Notes under the pieces: model-generated | Databases searched by the model: none | The model's input: the letters and a program-made list of their open reading frames with translations, nothing else | What the model was told of the DNA's origin: nothing | From: CAIXSC01 sp046349915 | GTDB lineage: Bacteria; Planctomycetota; Planctomycetia; Pirellulales; Pirellulaceae | NCBI GenBank assembly: GCA_046349915.1 | Contig: JAXMBL010000003.1 | Location: forward strand, 1,116,001 to 1,180,000 | Direction: 5' to 3' | Length of the DNA: 64,000 nt | In this document: positions 1 through 9,257 of the stretch, piece after piece | Layout: each line of letters begins with the position of its first letter | Numbering within the stretch: position 1 is the stretch's first letter | Position numbers and translations under genes: made by a program

Positions 1-1
1 G

Positions 2-1606
2 AGCGCCTATGGCTCGAATTTTGGCTCGATGTTCATCATTCTGGATCCGTTTCAGAAACGGCGCTCGCCCGACCTCAGCGCCGACCGGATTCTGGACAAA
101 ATCAAGACTCGCTTCGCCAAGGAGATTCCCGAGGCGTTGGTGAACGTTTTCCCGCCTCCCGCGGTTTCGGGGCTCGGACGCGCCGGCGGCTTCAAGATCA
201 TGGTGGAAGACCGCGGCGATTTGGGACCGACTTTGCTGCAGCAGGAGACGGACAACCTGGTGCAAAAAGGGAACGAATTGGGGCCGTTGACCGGACTTTT
301 TACGGTCTACAAGGCGACTTCGCCGCAGTTGTTCGTCGACGTCGATCGCGACGCCTGTTTGCAGCAGGGCGTGAACCTGAACGATCTGTTCACGACCTTA
401 CAAGGCTATCTTGGTTCACGCTACGTCAACGACTTCAATCGCTTTGGTCGCACCTGGCAAGTGATTGTGCAAGCCGATCAGACTCAGCGCGACGCCGTCG
501 ATGACGTCCGTCGACTCATGGTGCGCAATCGCACGGGCGGCATGGTGCCGTTGGGCGCTCTGGCCCGAGTGCGACTCGCGGGCGGCCCGCTCGTTTTGAC
601 TCGCTACAACATGTACCCTGCTTCTTCCATCAATGGAAATGTCGCCTCGGGCGTCAGTACGGGGCAAGGGATCGCGGCGCTCGAATCGCTCGCTCGACGC
701 GAATTGCCGTCGTCGATGTCTTACGAGTGGACCGAGATCACCTATCTGGAGAAAATGTCCAGCCAGACCGGGATGGTGGTGCTGGTGTTCTCGGTCGTCT
801 TCGTGTTCTTGGTGCTGGCTGCCCTGTATGAGAGTTGGACGTTACCGCTAGCTGTGATTCTGGTCGTTCCGCTTTGCGTGTTGTGTTCGATCGCCGGCGT
901 CGCTTACGCGAAGATGGACATCAACGTGTTCACTCAGATCGGTTTCGTCGTGCTGATCGGTTTGGCCTGCAAGAATGCGATTCTGATCGTCGAGTTCGCG
1001 AAGCGGCGGCGCGAGATCGGCGAGGATCTCTCGACGGCGATTCAAGATGCTTGCCGCCTGCGACTGCGGCCGATTCTCATGACTTCGTTCGCCTTCATCT
1101 TAGGGGTCGTGCCTCTCGTAGTGGCGACCGGGGCGGGCGCCGAAATGCGTCGCGCGTTGGGGACCGCCGTCTTTAGCGGTATGCTTGGGGTGACTTTTTT
1201 CGGGCTGTTCATGACGCCCGTGTTTTACGGCGTGGTCGACCGAGTGGCTCGCTGGCGCATCTGGGAGATCACTCGCTTGGCGCCGCTGGGCCGAGTGGTT
1301 TTGGATTGGTCGCGTTTGGGGCCGCTAAGGCGTCGCTGGCGTGGCGGCGCTCCGCCTTCGGCGTCGCAGTCGCCGCCGACAGCACAGTCGCCGCTCGAAG
1401 CTTACGCCGTGACGCCCATTGAACTCGACGCCGAGGCAAGCGTGAAAAGTGCGGACGGCATGGAACACGGCGGCGGATCGTCGTCGGCGTTAGCGACTGC
1501 GACTACGACTACGACTACGACCGAGGCCGAGATCAAGACCGAGACCAAGTCCGAAGAATCAAGTTCCGTGGGAAGCGACCAGCATACGCAGGACGCCCAG
1601 GAGTAA
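2..1606 (+). CDS. RND efflux pump inner-membrane permease, HAE1/AcrB type (5' end outside window)
   Basis: The reading frame is already open at base 2, so only the C-terminal 534 residues are visible; the first ATG at 29 is internal. The visible part covers the second periplasmic porter domain (shared motif YVNDFNRFGRTWQV) and the last transmembrane bundle, including the GLACKNAILIVEFA stretch whose Lys belongs to the proton relay in AcrB. Known role of the family: proton-driven trimeric export of drugs, dyes or lipids through an adaptor and TolC-like channel. The tail after the last helix is long, hydrophilic and ends with a seven-Thr run from a GAC/ACT-like trinucleotide repeat. It lies 8 bp upstream of a second, non-identical RND permease, so the two are almost certainly co-transcribed. 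Certain of family; substrate unknown. Confidence 0.93.
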   Translation, partial: SAYGSNFGSMFIILDPFQKRRSPDLSADRILDKIKTRFAKEIPEALVNVFPPPAVSGLGRAGGFKIMVEDRGDLGPTLLQQETDNLVQKGNELGPLTGLFTVYKATSPQLFVDVDRDACLQQGVNLNDLFTTLQGYLGSRYVNDFNRFGRTWQVIVQADQTQRDAVDDVRRLMVRNRTGGMVPLGALARVRLAGGPLVLTRYNMYPASSINGNVASGVSTGQGIAALESLARRELPSSMSYEWTEITYLEKMSSQTGMVVLVFSVVFVFLVLAALYESWTLPLAVILVVPLCVLCSIAGVAYAKMDINVFTQIGFVVLIGLACKNAILIVEFAKRRREIGEDLSTAIQDACRLRLRPILMTSFAFILGVVPLVVATGAGAEMRRALGTAVFSGMLGVTFFGLFMTPVFYGVVDRVARWRIWEITRLAPLGRVVLDWSRLGPLRRRWRGGAPPSASQSPPTAQSPLEAYAVTPIELDAEASVKSADGMEHGGGSSSALATATTTTTTTEAEIKTETKSEESSSVGSDQHTQDAQE

Positions 1607-1614
1607 CGACGTCG

Positions 1615-4600
1615 ATGTTCTCACGATTCTTTATTGATCGACCGATCTTCGCGACGGTGTTGTCTGTCGTAGTGACATTGGCGGGCGCCATTGCTCTGTT
1701 TACCTTGCCCGTGACGCAGTATCCGGAGATTGCTCCTCCGACCGTGGAAGTTTCGACGACGTATGCCGGCGCCAACTCGCAGGTTGTCGTGGACACGGTC
1801 GCCGCGCCGATCGAACAGCAGGTCAATGGCGTGGAAGGAATGATGTACATGTCGTCGCAGAGTACGAACGACGGCAATTACGTTCTCACGGTGACGTTTC
1901 GACCTGGAACCGATCTGAATTTGGCGCAGGTGTTGGTGCAGAATCGCGTCGCCCTGGCGCAACCTATTCTGCCTGATTTGGTGAAGCGTCGCGGAGTGAC
2001 GGTGAAGAAGAAGTCTCCCAGCGTGCTGATGATCGTCAATCTGTTTTCGCCCGACGGCAGTCGCGACAATCTGTATTTGAGCAACTACGCGACGATTCAG
2101 TTGCGCGATGAACTGTCTCGTTTGGCGGGCGTGGGCGACATTTCGTTTCTCGGACAGCGCGACTACAGCATGCGAGTCTGGATTGACCCGCAACAGTTGG
2201 CGATGCGAGGCCTGGGGACGCAAGATGTCGTGCGTGCGATCGAGCAGCAGAACACGCAGGTCGCGGCGGGGCAAATTGGTCAGCCGCCGGCTCCGAATGG
2301 GCAGGCGTTTCAGTATGCGATGACCACGGTGGGCCGACTGACTGATCCGGAAGAGTTTGGCGAGATTGTGCTCCATACGGATGCGAGCGGTCGAGTGGTG
2401 CGATTGCGCGATGTCGCCAAAACGGAGCTGGGAGCTCGCGTTTACGATCAGGTTTGTACGCTGGATGGTCGCCCCTCCGTCGCTCTGTCGATCTATCAAT
2501 TGCCTGGCTCGAATGCGTTGGAAACGGCCGGGCATGTGCGCGAGAAGATGGAAGAGCTGCGCGAGCGGTTTCCCGAAGGGCTGGACTACGCGATCGTTTA
2601 CGACACGACGCCATTTATTCGCGAGTCGGTGAGCGAGGTGTTTAAGGCGTTGCGCGACGCGGTGATCTTGGTGGCGATCGTCGTCTTGGTGTTCTTGCAG
2701 GGCTGGCGAGCGGCATTGATTCCTTTGGTGGCGGTTCCGGTGGCGATCGTTGGCACGTTCGCCGCGATGGCGGCCGTGGGCTTTAGTCTGAATGCTCTAA
2801 CTCTGTTTGGATTGGTCTTGGCGGTCGGGATCGTGGTCGATGACGCCATCGTGGTGGTGGAGGCGGTGGAGCATCATATTGAACATGGCATGACGCCGCG
2901 CGAGGCCGCGATTCGCGCGATGGAGGAAGTGGCGGGGCCGGTGATCGCGGTGGGCTTGGTGTTGAGCGCGGTGTTCGTGCCGTGCGCTTTCATTTCTGGC
3001 GTGGTGGGGCAGTTCTTCCGACAGTTTGCCGTGACGATTGCCATTTCCACGGTGATCTCCGCGTTCAACTCGCTCACGCTCAGCCCCGCCTTAGCGGTGC
3101 TCTTCCTCAAGCCCCGCGCGGCGGGGCATGGCGAGGCTTTGCCGCGAGTCGCATTGGTTCTGGCCGCGACGCTGGCCGCGGCATTTGCGTTGCCCGCGAG
3201 TTGGCATCTGTGGCTTGGCGAGCGGATTCCGTGGACGTTGTTCGAACCGCTGGAGACGGGGCGGCTAGCCGCAGGGTGTGGCGGGGTGGTGGGAGGTTGG
3301 CTGTTGAGTCGGCTGGTGAACGCGGTGCTGTTGCTGTCGTTTCGCGTCTTTCACGGTGCGTTTCAGTTCGCGACCGACGTCTATGTAATCCTCGTGCGGT
3401 GGTTCTTGCGGGCGAGTCTGGTGGTGCTGGCGCTGTATATCGGGCTGCTTTACGGAACTTATCAATTGTTCGAGACGACTCCCACGGGCTTCATCCCGAT
3501 GCAGGACAAGGGATATCTCGTGGTCAACGTCCAACTGCCCGACGGTGCGTCGCTGGAACGCACCGAGCGAGTAATGCGCGAAATCGAGGATCGCGCCGGG
3601 CAGATGCCGGGCGTTAACCACACCGTGTCGTTGGCGGGGCAGTCATTGTTGCTGGGGGCGACCGCATCCAACTTCGGTTCGATGTATGTGATGTTGGATG
3701 AGTTTCACGAGCGGGCGAAACAAGGGCTGACGGCGGACGCGATTGCGAAGCGGATGCGCGGCGAGTTCGACCGAGAGATTCGTGATGCGGACGTGAACAT
3801 TTTGGGCGCGCCGCCGATCGACGGCTTGGGGACGGCGGGCGGTTTCAAAATCGTGATCGAGGATCGTTCGGGGCAGGGGCTCGACGCGCTGGAAGAGGTG
3901 AGTCGTCGTGTAGTCGAGGAGGGAGGTGAATCTCCCTCGCTGCAAGGGCTATTCACGAACTTCCGCGCGAATACAACGTGGCTGCTGATCGATATCGACC
4001 GGGACGCCGTCCAATCGCTAGGCGTTTCGATGGCGGATATGTTTCATGCGTTGCAGGTCAATTTGGGGTCTCTCTACGTCAACGACTTCAATCGCTTTGG
4101 ACGCACCTGGCAGGTGAATGTACAGGCCGACTCACGCTATCGCCAACAGGCGGAAGATCTGAAGCGGATGTTCGTCAAGACGGCGCGAGGAGAGGCAATC
4201 CCCTTGGCTTCGCTGTTACAGGTAAGAGAAGTCAGTGGACCCTTGATGCTGGTGCGTTACAACCTCTACACATCCGCTTTTGTGAACGCCGATGCGGCGG
4301 AAGGCGCCAGTTCTGGCGATGCCTTGCGAGATTTGGAAGAGGTGGCTCAACGTCACTCGGCGCCAACGCTGCGAGCCGAGTGGACCGAGTTGGCTTTCCT
4401 CCAACGAATGGCGGGCAATACAGCGATGTTCGCCTTTGCACTCGCGGTGGTCTTGGTGTTTCTGGTGCTGGCGGCTCAATACGAGAGTTGGTCGTTGCCG
4501 TTGGCGGTGATTCTGGTCGTGCCGTTGTGCCTATTGTGTTCGATCGTCGGTGTGCGAGTCGCTCGCATGGATGTCAATATCTTCACTCAGGTGGGGTTCG

Positions 4601-5004
4601 TGGTTCTGGTGGGGCTCGCGTGCAAGAACGCAATTCTGATCGTCGAGTTTGCTCGAGCGAGGCACGTTGCGGGCGTCGATCGGATGACGGCGACGTTGGA
4701 AGCGTGTCGACTGCGATTGCGGCCGATCGTGATGACTTCGCTGGCGTTTATTTTTGGCGTCGTGCCGCTGCTGGTCGGCGTGGGCGCGGGAGCGGAAATG
4801 CGCCGCACGCTGGGGGCCGCGGTCTTCGCCGGCATGTTGGGAGTCACGCTGTTCGGAGTGTTCCTGACCCCCGTGTTCTTCTACGTCATTCAGACCATCG
4901 TTGATTGGCGCACGGGGTGGAAAGCAAAGGCTGGAGTACCGCCGGTCGACGCCGACGAACCGGCGCCGGTGGAAGCGGCGGCGCCCGCTGCCAGCGTCGA
5001 TTGA
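1615..5004 (+). CDS. RND efflux pump inner-membrane permease, HAE1/AcrB type, with enlarged central linker
   Basis: This is a complete 1129-residue permease (AcrB is about 1050). The N-terminus MFSRFFIDRPIFA is the classic HAE1 start. The proton-relay acids are in GIVVDDAIVVVE (Asp409, Asp410), and the relay Lys is in GLACKNAILIVEFA (Lys1004). Both porter halves carry the NDFNRFGRTWQV motif only in the C-half, as usual. Between TM6 and TM7, about residues 503-590, there is an expanded hydrophobic stretch (RVALVLAATLAAAFALPASW, then a Gly/Leu-rich segment) that looks like extra membrane helices where AcrB has only a short linker. The start at 1615 follows the previous gene by 8 bp. The pairing of two different permeases recalls heteromeric MdtB/MdtC, but that is inference. 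No adaptor is visible in the window. Confidence 0.95.
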   Translation: MFSRFFIDRPIFATVLSVVVTLAGAIALFTLPVTQYPEIAPPTVEVSTTYAGANSQVVVDTVAAPIEQQVNGVEGMMYMSSQSTNDGNYVLTVTFRPGTDLNLAQVLVQNRVALAQPILPDLVKRRGVTVKKKSPSVLMIVNLFSPDGSRDNLYLSNYATIQLRDELSRLAGVGDISFLGQRDYSMRVWIDPQQLAMRGLGTQDVVRAIEQQNTQVAAGQIGQPPAPNGQAFQYAMTTVGRLTDPEEFGEIVLHTDASGRVVRLRDVAKTELGARVYDQVCTLDGRPSVALSIYQLPGSNALETAGHVREKMEELRERFPEGLDYAIVYDTTPFIRESVSEVFKALRDAVILVAIVVLVFLQGWRAALIPLVAVPVAIVGTFAAMAAVGFSLNALTLFGLVLAVGIVVDDAIVVVEAVEHHIEHGMTPREAAIRAMEEVAGPVIAVGLVLSAVFVPCAFISGVVGQFFRQFAVTIAISTVISAFNSLTLSPALAVLFLKPRAAGHGEALPRVALVLAATLAAAFALPASWHLWLGERIPWTLFEPLETGRLAAGCGGVVGGWLLSRLVNAVLLLSFRVFHGAFQFATDVYVILVRWFLRASLVVLALYIGLLYGTYQLFETTPTGFIPMQDKGYLVVNVQLPDGASLERTERVMREIEDRAGQMPGVNHTVSLAGQSLLLGATASNFGSMYVMLDEFHERAKQGLTADAIAKRMRGEFDREIRDADVNILGAPPIDGLGTAGGFKIVIEDRSGQGLDALEEVSRRVVEEGGESPSLQGLFTNFRANTTWLLIDIDRDAVQSLGVSMADMFHALQVNLGSLYVNDFNRFGRTWQVNVQADSRYRQQAEDLKRMFVKTARGEAIPLASLLQVREVSGPLMLVRYNLYTSAFVNADAAEGASSGDALRDLEEVAQRHSAPTLRAEWTELAFLQRMAGNTAMFAFALAVVLVFLVLAAQYESWSLPLAVILVVPLCLLCSIVGVRVARMDVNIFTQVGFVVLVGLACKNAILIVEFARARHVAGVDRMTATLEACRLRLRPIVMTSLAFIFGVVPLLVGVGAGAEMRRTLGAAVFAGMLGVTLFGVFLTPVFFYVIQTIVDWRTGWKAKAGVPPVDADEPAPVEAAAPAASVD

Positions 5005-5036
5005 CACTGACGGGCGTTGGTCGCCAGAATATCGTC

Positions 5037-5597
5037 ATGCGAACCGAATCTGTTCAGTGCAATCACTGTGGCGCTCCCCTGGAATTACCTGAGTCGGCGC
5101 GATTTGCGACCTGTCGTCATTGCGGCTCTCAACTGGCCGTGCATCGGTCGGCGGATGTGGTCACCACCGAGGTGATGGAACGCGTGGCCGAGACCGTCGA
5201 ACAGATGGCCGACCAAGTCCGCGAGTTACGAGTGCAAACGGAATTGCAGCGGCTGGCTACCGAATGGGAGAGCGAGCGACAGTCTCTCTTGGTCCGAGGA
5301 AAGCACGGGTCGGTGCATGAACCCTCGGAGGCGATGGGGATCATTACGATTGTGATTGCAATCGTGATAGGGTTGTTCTTTGCGGGATTCGCTATCAACT
5401 CGGGCTTCGCCATGGGCGCTATCATGGGCGTAGTGGTGATGGGCGTTGGCGTATTCTCCGGGTGGCAAATCCTACAGAAGTCCCAACAACTCCAGTTGGC
5501 CCGTAAGCGTTACGATCGTCGGCGAATGGAGGCGGTGCGCGGCGATTCCACGGAGCAACCTCTCCGCTTCGACTCGCCCTCGAGCGACTCTACATGA
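5037..5597 (+). CDS. Small zinc-ribbon membrane protein, function unknown
   Basis: This 186-residue protein has an N-terminal double CxxC zinc ribbon (CNHCGAPL and CRHCGSQL, residues about 8-31), a charged helical middle rich in Glu/Gln/Arg (likely coiled coil, residues 40-90), two adjacent hydrophobic segments near residues 103-150, and a basic tail. The frame is open further upstream, to 4905, but that would lie inside the RND gene. ATG 5037 puts the zinc ribbon at the N-terminus, as in related proteins. It is 32 bp after the RND permease on the same strand, so it may be read through. I do not recognise a specific function; zinc ribbon plus membrane anchor is typical of uncharacterised bacterial proteins. 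Confidence 0.8.
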   Translation: MRTESVQCNHCGAPLELPESARFATCRHCGSQLAVHRSADVVTTEVMERVAETVEQMADQVRELRVQTELQRLATEWESERQSLLVRGKHGSVHEPSEAMGIITIVIAIVIGLFFAGFAINSGFAMGAIMGVVVMGVGVFSGWQILQKSQQLQLARKRYDRRRMEAVRGDSTEQPLRFDSPSSDST

Positions 5598-5702
5598 ATC
5601 GTCGCGGACCAAGGGTTTTTCCGCCGGAGGGCGAGGTTGCACGAAGGCCTGTGAGTCCCCGCTTGGCGATAAGGCAAGCATGATTTTTGCGGGAGTAATG
5701 CG

Positions 5703-6476
5703 ATGAGCTTGGGGGATCTGTCGGGTCGACGAGCGCTGGTCGTGGGGATTGCCAATGAGCATTCGATTGCTTACGGGATCGCACGCGCGTTGCGGGGCCA
5801 AGGCGCCGAGATCGCGGCGACTTATTTGAATGACAAGGCCAAGCCTCATGTCGAGCCGCTTGCGCGACAACTCGACTCACCTTTGTTGCTCCCCTTGGAT
5901 GTTCGCAAGGAAGGTCAAATGGAGCAAATGTTCGAGTCGATTCGTGCACATTGGGATCGACTCGACATTCTCGTGCATTCGATCGCCTTCGCACCGAAAG
6001 ACGATCTGCAGGGGGCGTTGGTCGACTGTTCGGCCGCGGGCTTCGCCGAGGCGATGGACGTGTCGGTGCACTCGCTGTTGCGCATGACCAAATTAGCCTT
6101 GCCACTGCTGACCGAGGGAGGGTCGATCCTGACGTTGAGTTATCAGGGGGCGACTCGCGTGATGGATGGTTATCAGTTGATGGGACCCGTGAAGGCCGCC
6201 TTGGAATCGGTGGTGCGATACTTGGCCCATGAATTGGGCCCGCGAGGGGTGCGAGTCAATGCCATTTCGCCGGGACCGATCGCGACTCGAGCGGCGTCGG
6301 GGTTGAAGGACTTTCAGCGGCAGATCGACCGAGCGCGGGCGGCGTCGCCGCTGGGGCAGACGGTGACGATCGACGACGTCGGGGCGGCGGCCGCCTATCT
6401 TTGCTCGCCGGGTGGACGTCATATGACGGGCACAACCTTGGTGGTCGATGGTGGAGTATATTCACAGGGCTTTTGA
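5703..6476 (+). CDS. fabI: Enoyl-[acyl-carrier-protein] reductase (NADH), FabI
   Basis: FabI reduces trans-2-enoyl-ACP to acyl-ACP, the last step of each fatty-acid elongation cycle in the cytoplasm. The 257 residues show the FabI form of the SDR fold: the nucleotide-binding start GIANEHSIAYGIA, the segment LTLSYQGA (Tyr147), and the catalytic pair Tyr157-x6-Lys164 in the stretch YQLMGPVK. The C-terminal signature is AISPGPIATRAASGLKDF. Length matches the family (about 260). GGGAG just ahead of the ATG at 5703 supports the start. The last codons lie 73 bp before the SNF2 gene. The spacing of the Tyr residues is that of FabI rather than FabG; very sure of the assignment. Confidence 0.95.
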   Translation: MSLGDLSGRRALVVGIANEHSIAYGIARALRGQGAEIAATYLNDKAKPHVEPLARQLDSPLLLPLDVRKEGQMEQMFESIRAHWDRLDILVHSIAFAPKDDLQGALVDCSAAGFAEAMDVSVHSLLRMTKLALPLLTEGGSILTLSYQGATRVMDGYQLMGPVKAALESVVRYLAHELGPRGVRVNAISPGPIATRAASGLKDFQRQIDRARAASPLGQTVTIDDVGAAAAYLCSPGGRHMTGTTLVVDGGVYSQGF

Positions 6477-6537
6477 TGCGTTGGGGCAGATTCACCATCG
6501 TTTCGGCGAGCGGCCAATCGCACAGAGATACTGGCAC

Positions 6538-6541
6538 GGAG
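6538..6541 (+). promoter_or_regulatory. Ribosome binding site deciding the SNF2 start
   Basis: GGAG lies eight bases ahead of ATG 6550. It favours this start over an upstream in-frame ATG at 6448 that would overlap the fabI coding end. Confidence 0.6.
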
Positions 6542-6549
6542 TAGCAGGC

Positions 6550-9231
6550 ATGACGACGAAACCGTCGGCTCATTTGAATCTACGGGATCAGCTTTCTCGT
6601 CTCAGTTTCCCTCAAGCCTGTCGGATGTTGGGGCCCACGGGGCCAAAGCTGATCCAACAAGGCGGCACCTACCATGTGGATGTGCCTTCGCAGGTCTATT
6701 TTCAAGGCGATTTGTTTCGACTGCGTCTGCCCGCCGAGCAAGGCAAGCCGGTGGTGGTGACGATTACCCAGCGAGAGGATCGCCCAAACCGCTTGCTCTA
6801 CAACTGCACGGCCTGTCGTGGTCCTTGCAAGCATGTCGGCATGGCGCTCTCGGTCATACTCGAGGAAAAGGTGGCGCTCGGACTAGCGGCGCCTCCGCCG
6901 GAGAATTCCGAGCCCGCGAAGTCGGCGGCCGAGCTCGCGGCACTGGCCTTGCGGGAACGCGAACAGCGGGCTCGCGTCGAGAAGATGGGACTGCGTTCGC
7001 TGAATCCCGGGAAGCCTTGGACCGACTATTTGGTCACCAGTCGGTCTTCGGGAAAGACCTACCGAGTGGCTTTGCGGGGCGAGAAACGCGGCGAGTCGTA
7101 TTGTTCGTGCCCCGATTTTCGCAAGAACACTCTGGGAACCTGCAAGCACATTCTGCACACGCTCACCAAAGTGCGTCGAAAGTTCTCCGAGGGAGTGTTG
7201 CGCAAGTCTTATCAGCAAACGCAGGTCGCCGTCCATCTGCGATATGGCGCCCAGTTGGAACTGCGGATGTTGCTCCCCCCGAAACTCAAACCATCTGCTC
7301 TGGCCGTGATTGAACCGATTTCGGAGCAGGCCATCGTGGATGTCCACGATTTGATGAAACGGATTGCGCGGTTGGAGCAACTGGGTGAAGATGTTCTCGT
7401 GTATCCCGATGCCGAGGAGTACATCCAGCAACAGCTTTATCGAGAACGGATCAGTGGTTTAGTTCAGGAGATTCGTCGCGATCCCAAGCGACACGCGTTA
7501 CGCAAGGAACTGCTGAACGTCGAGATGTTGCCGTACCAGATGGATGGCGTGGCCTTTGTCGTCGGGGCGGGGCGAGCCATCCTGGCCGACGAAATGGGTT
7601 TGGGAAAGACGATCCAAGCGATTGGGGTCGCTGAACTGCTCGCACGCGAAGCGGGCATCCGCAAAGTACTCATCGTAACCCCCGCATCGCTCAAGTCGCA
7701 ATGGCGGAGCGAGATCATCCGCTTCTGTGGACGAGACGCTCAGTTGGTCAATGGCGGGGCGGAATCGCGAGCCGAGCAGTATCGGAACGAGTGCTTCTTC
7801 ACGATCTGCAACTATGAGCAGGTCATTCGCGACATTTTGTCGATCGAGCGAGTGGCGTGGGATCTAATCATTCTGGACGAGGGCCAACGGATCAAGAATT
7901 GGGAAACAAAGACTAGCGCGGTCATCAAGGGGCTGAAATCCCCCTTCGCACTCGTGCTCTCCGGCACCCCCCTCGAGAATCGGCTCGACGAACTCTACTC
8001 CGTAGTCGAGTTTATCGACGACCGTCGACTTGGGCCCGCGTTCCAATTCTTTCCCCATCATCAATTGCGCGACGAAGATGGAAATCTACTTGGCTACAAA
8101 CACCTGGGCGAGTTGCGCGACAAACTCAAGCCCGTCTTGCTGCGGCGGACTCGCGAGTCGGTCATGCAGGACCTGCCGCCGCGCACCGATGAACTGATCC
8201 GTATCCCGCCGACCGCGGAACAACAGGAACTGCATCAGGCGAACATGCGAATCGTGACCCAGATTGTTCGCAAGCCGCACATCAATGAAATGGACCTGCT
8301 CCGTTTGCGCCGAGCGCTCATGATGTGTCGACTCGCGGCGAACACCACGGCCCTGGTCGACAAGCAGCATCCGGGCTATTCGACCAAACTTGAAACGCTC
8401 GATGATCTGTTCGGTCAACTGTTCGCCGAGCAGGATCGAAAGGTAATTCTCTTCTCCGAATGGACTTCGATGCTCGACTTGATCGAGCCGCTGGCGAAGA
8501 AGCGCGGAGTCGAGTTTGTGCGGCTGGATGGCGATGTGCCGCAGCGACAGCGGGCCGCCTTGGTGCAGCGATTCCAAGCCGACGAGACGTGTCGTCTTTT
8601 CTTGACCACCAACGCGGGATCGACGGGGTTGAATCTGCAGGCCGCGAATACGGTAATCAACGTCGACTTGCCGTGGAATCCGGCCGTGCTCGAACAACGG
8701 ATCGCGCGAGCACATCGCATGGGCCAGACCAATCCGGTCCAAGTCTACATTCTGGTGACCGAAGGGACGATTGAAGAGAGTTTGCTGGCCACGTTATCGG
8801 TCAAGAAAGATCTGGCACTCGCCGCTCTTGATGCAAATTCAGATGTCGACTTGATCGAAATGCCGAGATCTTCCGAGGATCTCAAGAAGAAACTCGAAGT
8901 GTTGCTGGGCGCCAAACCCGAGGCGCCAGTGGATGAGAGTACTCGGCGAAGCCACGCGGACGTCGCCGACTCGTTGGCGGCGAGAGAACAGCTGTCGCAA
9001 TCGGGCGCCGCTTTGGTGGGCGCCGCGGTTGATTTCCTGACAAAGCTGCTCCCGCCGGTCGAGCCGAGTCCGCAGACAGTCGAGATGACTCGCGCCGTCT
9101 CGCAGCGACTCCAACAGGCGGTCGAGCGGGATGAACAAGGACGCCCGCGAGTCTCGTTGACGTTGCCGAACGACGACCTGCTGGAGAAACTGGCCAGTGC
9201 GCTCGCGGGTCTTCTCACTCGCAAAACGTAA
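6550..9231 (+). CDS. SNF2-family helicase with SWIM-type zinc fingers
   Basis: This is an 893-residue superfamily-2 ATPase that likely remodels protein-DNA complexes. The N-terminal third has two Cys/His clusters: CTACRGPCKH near residue 83 and the SWIM motif CSCPDF...CKH near residues 182-195. The helicase core follows: Walker A DEMGLGKT (about residue 346), motif II DEGQ (about 442, instead of the usual DEAH/DEGH), SGTPLENR, the C-terminal lobe with DLPWNPAVLEQRIARAHRMG (motif VI, about 700-724), then a mixed tail. The frame is open back to 6448 inside fabI, but ATG 6550 with GGAG eight bases upstream is the better start. Bacterial SNF2/SWIM proteins are widespread, and their physiological target is not known here. 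Confidence 0.92.
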   Translation: MTTKPSAHLNLRDQLSRLSFPQACRMLGPTGPKLIQQGGTYHVDVPSQVYFQGDLFRLRLPAEQGKPVVVTITQREDRPNRLLYNCTACRGPCKHVGMALSVILEEKVALGLAAPPPENSEPAKSAAELAALALREREQRARVEKMGLRSLNPGKPWTDYLVTSRSSGKTYRVALRGEKRGESYCSCPDFRKNTLGTCKHILHTLTKVRRKFSEGVLRKSYQQTQVAVHLRYGAQLELRMLLPPKLKPSALAVIEPISEQAIVDVHDLMKRIARLEQLGEDVLVYPDAEEYIQQQLYRERISGLVQEIRRDPKRHALRKELLNVEMLPYQMDGVAFVVGAGRAILADEMGLGKTIQAIGVAELLAREAGIRKVLIVTPASLKSQWRSEIIRFCGRDAQLVNGGAESRAEQYRNECFFTICNYEQVIRDILSIERVAWDLIILDEGQRIKNWETKTSAVIKGLKSPFALVLSGTPLENRLDELYSVVEFIDDRRLGPAFQFFPHHQLRDEDGNLLGYKHLGELRDKLKPVLLRRTRESVMQDLPPRTDELIRIPPTAEQQELHQANMRIVTQIVRKPHINEMDLLRLRRALMMCRLAANTTALVDKQHPGYSTKLETLDDLFGQLFAEQDRKVILFSEWTSMLDLIEPLAKKRGVEFVRLDGDVPQRQRAALVQRFQADETCRLFLTTNAGSTGLNLQAANTVINVDLPWNPAVLEQRIARAHRMGQTNPVQVYILVTEGTIEESLLATLSVKKDLALAALDANSDVDLIEMPRSSEDLKKKLEVLLGAKPEAPVDESTRRSHADVADSLAAREQLSQSGAALVGAAVDFLTKLLPPVEPSPQTVEMTRAVSQRLQQAVERDEQGRPRVSLTLPNDDLLEKLASALAGLLTRKT

Positions 9232-9257
9232 GACGCGTTGCAGATCGTTCGGCTGTT

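Noticed and set aside
29..1606. ATG at 29 as true start of the first RND gene
   Set aside because: The frame is open to base 2 and the preceding codons (AYGSNFGSM) match the middle of an RND pump, so the gene starts before the window.
1621..2535. A 304-codon open frame on the minus strand across the RND pump
   Set aside because: Opposite strand of a conserved gene, with the same Arg/His-rich composition seen in other antisense frames.
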